Origin: an uncultured Sutterella sp.
Lineage (GTDB): Bacteria > Pseudomonadota > Gammaproteobacteria > Burkholderiales > Burkholderiaceae_F
Direction: 5' to 3'
Length of the DNA: 64,000 nt
Assembly (NCBI GenBank): GCA_905194315.1
Contig: CAJJRX010000007.1
Location: 1-64,000, forward strand
The notes below the pieces were generated by a model. The model was not told where the DNA came from, did no database searches, and was given only the letters and a program-made list of their open reading frames with translations. Shown here piece after piece: positions 61,695 through 64,000 of the stretch. The first letter of the stretch is position 1. Each line of letters starts with the position of its first letter. Position numbers and translations under genes: made by a program.

Positions 61695-62195
61695 TCAGTG
61701 ACTTTTTTTCGTGAGCAGATCAATCCAGCACATCACAAGCGCGGAGAGCACAAACGTCAGGTGGATAATGACGTACCACATCAGTTTGTCGTTCGGCGTC
61801 ACGTGAATGTTCATAAAAATCCGCAGCAGGTGGATGGAGGAGATTGCAACGATACTCGCTGCCACCTTGTTTTTCAGGGAGCCCGCATCCATTTTTCCGA
61901 GCCAGCCGAGTTTGTCACCCTCGGGTCTGTCGAGGTTAAGCTGGCTGACGAAATTTTCGTAGGAGGAAAACATCACCATGACGATCAGACCGCCGACAAG
62001 CGCCATATCGATCATGGAGAGGAGCGACAGAATCAGGTCCGCCTCGGAGAGATCAAACACGTGCGGCAGCACATGGAAGACCTCCTGAAAGAATTTGATT
62101 GCCAGGGCAATCAGAGCAAAGGAGAGACCGACGCAGACAGGCGCCAGAAGCCATCGCATGGTGAAAAAGTTACGCTCAAAAAGCTTCTCAAACAT
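61695..62195 (-). CDS. UPF0114 (YqhA-like) membrane protein
   Basis: A 166-residue protein with four hydrophobic helices and the family pattern: [20 protein letters not shown] at the start, [24 protein letters not shown] in the middle, and [22 protein letters not shown] at the end. Function is not established. It is transcribed leftward, 129 bases after the MFS gene, and ends at its own terminator. Confidence 0.88.
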   Translation of the reverse strand: MFEKLFERNFFTMRWLLAPVCVGLSFALIALAIKFFQEVFHVLPHVFDLSEADLILSLLSMIDMALVGGLIVMVMFSSYENFVSQLNLDRPEGDKLGWLGKMDAGSLKNKVAASIVAISSIHLLRIFMNIHVTPNDKLMWYVIIHLTFVLSALVMCWIDLLTKKSH

Positions 62196-62280
62196 AGTGT
62201 TATGGGACTTTAGGAGTGAGAGAAATCAAAGGAAGACAATCCTCTGTCAGAAAGAGGCATCGAATCGTAGCAGAAGCCGT

Positions 62281-62302
62281 GGCGGCAGAGCCGTCTGCCG
62301 CC
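62281..62302. repeat. Hairpin between the MFS and YqhA genes
   Basis: GGCGGCAGA and TCTGCCGCC pair perfectly over a four-base loop. No clear T-run; it may be a weak terminator of the MFS transcript. Confidence 0.5.
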
Positions 62303-62324
62303 AGAGATTAACAATTATTTGCAC

Positions 62325-63485
62325 TCAGGCCCGGTGCTCTGTGCGAAAGCGAAGCGTGACGGCGATAGCAACAGCAAGCAGCACTGCACAGAGGTAGAAG
62401 CTGCCGTCAAGATTGCCGGTGTACTTGAGGATCTGCCCGCCGACATAGGGGGCAATAACGGAGCTGATCAGGCCGCCGAAGTTGAAAACCGAGAGTGTTG
62501 TGCTCAGACTGCTGTCGCGGTTGGCCCGGGCCACGGCAATGATGAGAATCGGGTCGAGTGCCATTTTGCCGAAGGCTCCGTAGGCGATCACACACAGGAG
62601 AATCAGCCATTCGGCGCGGGCGTAGATCAGGCCGAGAATAGAGAGCAGTGTCAGGGCAAGCAGGAGGACACTGAAGGATTTAATGGCTTTGAACCGGTCA
62701 ACGAGTCTGGCAAAAAAGATGGCGGAAAAAATCGATACCGTTGAAATCAGCAGCATCGAGGCTGCAACCATGGCCGGATCCATGCCTTTTTCTTTAGAGA
62801 GATAAAGCTGCAGCCAGGTGAGGATGTTGAAAAAACAGTACAGCGAGCAGAAGGAAACAATAAAGACCAGTATCAGCTGCGTATTGGGTTTGAAAAGGGC
62901 GGTTTTCGGTTTTGAGAAGGTCTGCGGCATGTGGCGCAGCAAAAGTGCCCCCATTCCGAGCGAGAAGACCGCCACAATGCCGTAGAGCCAGCGGTAGCTG
63001 AAATCGGCGTGCACAAGCCAGACGGGCAGGGTGGTGCCGAGGATAATCCCGACTGACATTCCGCTGTTGATGATAGTCGTGGCAAGAACCTTGTGCCGCA
63101 GCGGAATGGTTTCCGAGGTCAGCGCAAACTGCGGTCCGTAATAAAGCCCTTCAAATGCGCCGGCGAGAAATCTCAGTACGAGGAAGAGGAAAAAACTCCC
63201 GACAAGCCCGTTCAGAAGGCTGATTGCCGCCATCCCAAGAAATGTCAGGTGAATGATTCTGCTGATACCCACCCGGTCCCCGAGAATGCCGCCGGGAACT
63301 TGCAAAAGGGTGTAGCCGAGGAAAAACAGGCTGAACACGATACCGATGTCGCTTGCACTAAGCGAATAGTCGGTTGCAAGAATGTCCATGATGGGCGTGA
63401 ACATCATGCGGTCGAAATAAATTACCGCCCAGCCCAGGCTGAAAACAAGTGAAACGGTTAACCAGTGAGAAGATGTTTTGGTCAT
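62325..63485 (-). CDS. MFS transporter (ACS-like organic anion family)
   Basis: A 386-residue, 12-helix major facilitator carrier. VIYFDRMMFTPIMDILATDY and the motif GGILGDRVGISR between helices 2 and 3 fit the anion:cation symporter (ACS) group, which moves organic acids such as hexuronates or phthalate. It is divergent from the second fdrA gene with 365 bases between them, so it may import the substrate of that pathway. Substrate not determined. Confidence 0.82.
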   Translation of the reverse strand: MTKTSSHWLTVSLVFSLGWAVIYFDRMMFTPIMDILATDYSLSASDIGIVFSLFFLGYTLLQVPGGILGDRVGISRIIHLTFLGMAAISLLNGLVGSFFLFLVLRFLAGAFEGLYYGPQFALTSETIPLRHKVLATTIINSGMSVGIILGTTLPVWLVHADFSYRWLYGIVAVFSLGMGALLLRHMPQTFSKPKTALFKPNTQLILVFIVSFCSLYCFFNILTWLQLYLSKEKGMDPAMVAASMLLISTVSIFSAIFFARLVDRFKAIKSFSVLLLALTLLSILGLIYARAEWLILLCVIAYGAFGKMALDPILIIAVARANRDSSLSTTLSVFNFGGLISSVIAPYVGGQILKYTGNLDGSFYLCAVLLAVAIAVTLRFRTEHRA

Positions 63486-63850
63486 TTTTCCGGTCGGTTT
63501 TCTGAGAATCCGTTTTTTACTTTATTCCTTAAAAAGGGCGTTTGTCAGCCGTTGACGTCGTAAAACAGTCCGATAATGACAGAATTTGACGAAATAGCGG
63601 GCATTATAAAAATTTCTTATGGCATTCGTCTCCGGTGCGCTAGCCTGTCGCGGCAAACGCCCGCCATGGGCTGCGGGCAGATGGTGTTAAGCTTGAGAGC
63701 CGCAGGAAGTCATTGTTGAAAAAATTTGAAAAATACGCGCCTGACTCTGTCTTGAAGTCTTAACGGCATCGGTGTTTAAATGACTCTAAGCAGTGGCCGG
63801 TACCGCTGCAGACTTCGGATATTTTTCAAGTGCACCAATAAGGAGACAGC
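63486..63850. promoter_or_regulatory. Divergent region between MFS and fdrA genes
   Basis: 365 bases without a gene. An AT-rich core near 63600-63625 (GGGCATTATAAAAATTTC) could hold promoter elements. AAGGAG lies before the fdrA ATG. No clear operator was seen. Confidence 0.4.
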
Positions 63851-64000
63851 ATGCTGCAGACCTTTATCGTCAAGGGCAGTTTTCAGGATTCGGTCAGTCT
63901 GATGCTGGTTTCCCGGGATCTCAGCAAAGCCGGGGATGTCAACCGGGTGTCCATCATGATGGGTACACCGGCCAATAAAGAGGTGTTTAAAGAAACCGGT
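63851..64000 (+). CDS. Second FdrA-family protein (N-terminal 50 residues, cut by the window end)
   Basis: Starts MLQTFIVKGSFQDSVSLMLV, followed by SRDLSKAGDVNRVSIMMGTP, the typical beginning of FdrA/AllF proteins. AAGGAG lies nine bases upstream. It differs from the allF at 59425 (VITNRYYDSATLMLL), so this is a paralogue and probably heads another operon with its own DUF1116 partner beyond the window. Confidence 0.88.
   Translation, partial: MLQTFIVKGSFQDSVSLMLVSRDLSKAGDVNRVSIMMGTPANKEVFKETG

Noticed and set aside
1..64000. CRISPR arrays, tRNA or rRNA genes, transposases, prophage genes
   Set aside because: Read for repeat-spacer patterns, CCA-ending cloverleaf segments and transposase or integrase motifs; none were found.

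Overview
The window looks like the chromosome of an anaerobic, respiring Gram-negative gut bacterium, most likely a Burkholderiales member of the Sutterella/Parasutterella type. This is an inference from gene content: a periplasmic formate dehydrogenase, five exported fumarate-reductase-like flavoproteins, small tetraheme cytochromes, a porin and many Tat signals, with almost no sugar metabolism. No rRNA, tRNA, CRISPR array, prophage or insertion sequence was recognised.

Layout. 1-2651: a damaged M16 peptidase gene. 3.3-10.2 kb: formate dehydrogenase fdhABC with fdhE and fdhD. 10.3-12.6 kb: a MocR-type regulator that lacks the PLP lysine, and an exported split-barrel flavoprotein. 12.7-18.4 kb: a TtrSR-like two-component system running into a flavoprotein reductase, then a second flavoprotein. 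18.7-23.7 kb: a DUF945 protein, a Tat-exported FMN hydroxyacid dehydrogenase with a tetraheme cytochrome, a ModE-like regulator and a metal-rich LTXXQ protein. 23.9-26.4 kb: divergent flavoprotein and LysR. 26.5-30 kb: gamma-glutamyltransferase, a glutamate-type carrier and a second tetraheme cytochrome. 30.1-34.5 kb: LysR, an FMN/FAD flavoprotein and a porin. 34.5-34.7 kb: a candidate Fur-controlled small RNA.

35-46.8 kb is a purine/allantoin catabolic island. It holds allE and an aspartate-transcarbamylase-like gene in two nearly identical copies, a YfcC-type carrier, allantoinase allB, carbamate kinase, an AraC regulator and an allantoin permease. 47-52.4 kb holds a DcuC-like carrier, another FMN/FAD flavoprotein, hemolysin III and a small membrane protein. 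52.5-55.7 kb is a PLD-DEAH-DUF3427 helicase. 55.9-61.1 kb is a second carbamoyl-phosphate operon: carbamate kinase, an Nramp-fold carrier without metal ligands, allG (ylbE), allF (fdrA) and a 58-residue protein. DUF488, YqhA and MFS genes follow, and the window ends inside another fdrA.

How it fits together. Formate probably feeds electrons to the quinone pool. The flavoproteins and tetraheme cytochromes then pass them to various periplasmic acceptors. Three of these redox genes share one promoter architecture: a GGGAGGTAGTG palindrome exactly 18 bp before the -10. That points to a common activator, plausibly the TtrR-like regulator encoded here. The ureide islands would turn allantoin-derived ureido compounds into carbamoyl phosphate and then ATP by carbamate kinase. 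AllC and AllD are not in the window, so the route is incomplete here or uses the transcarbamylase as a bypass.
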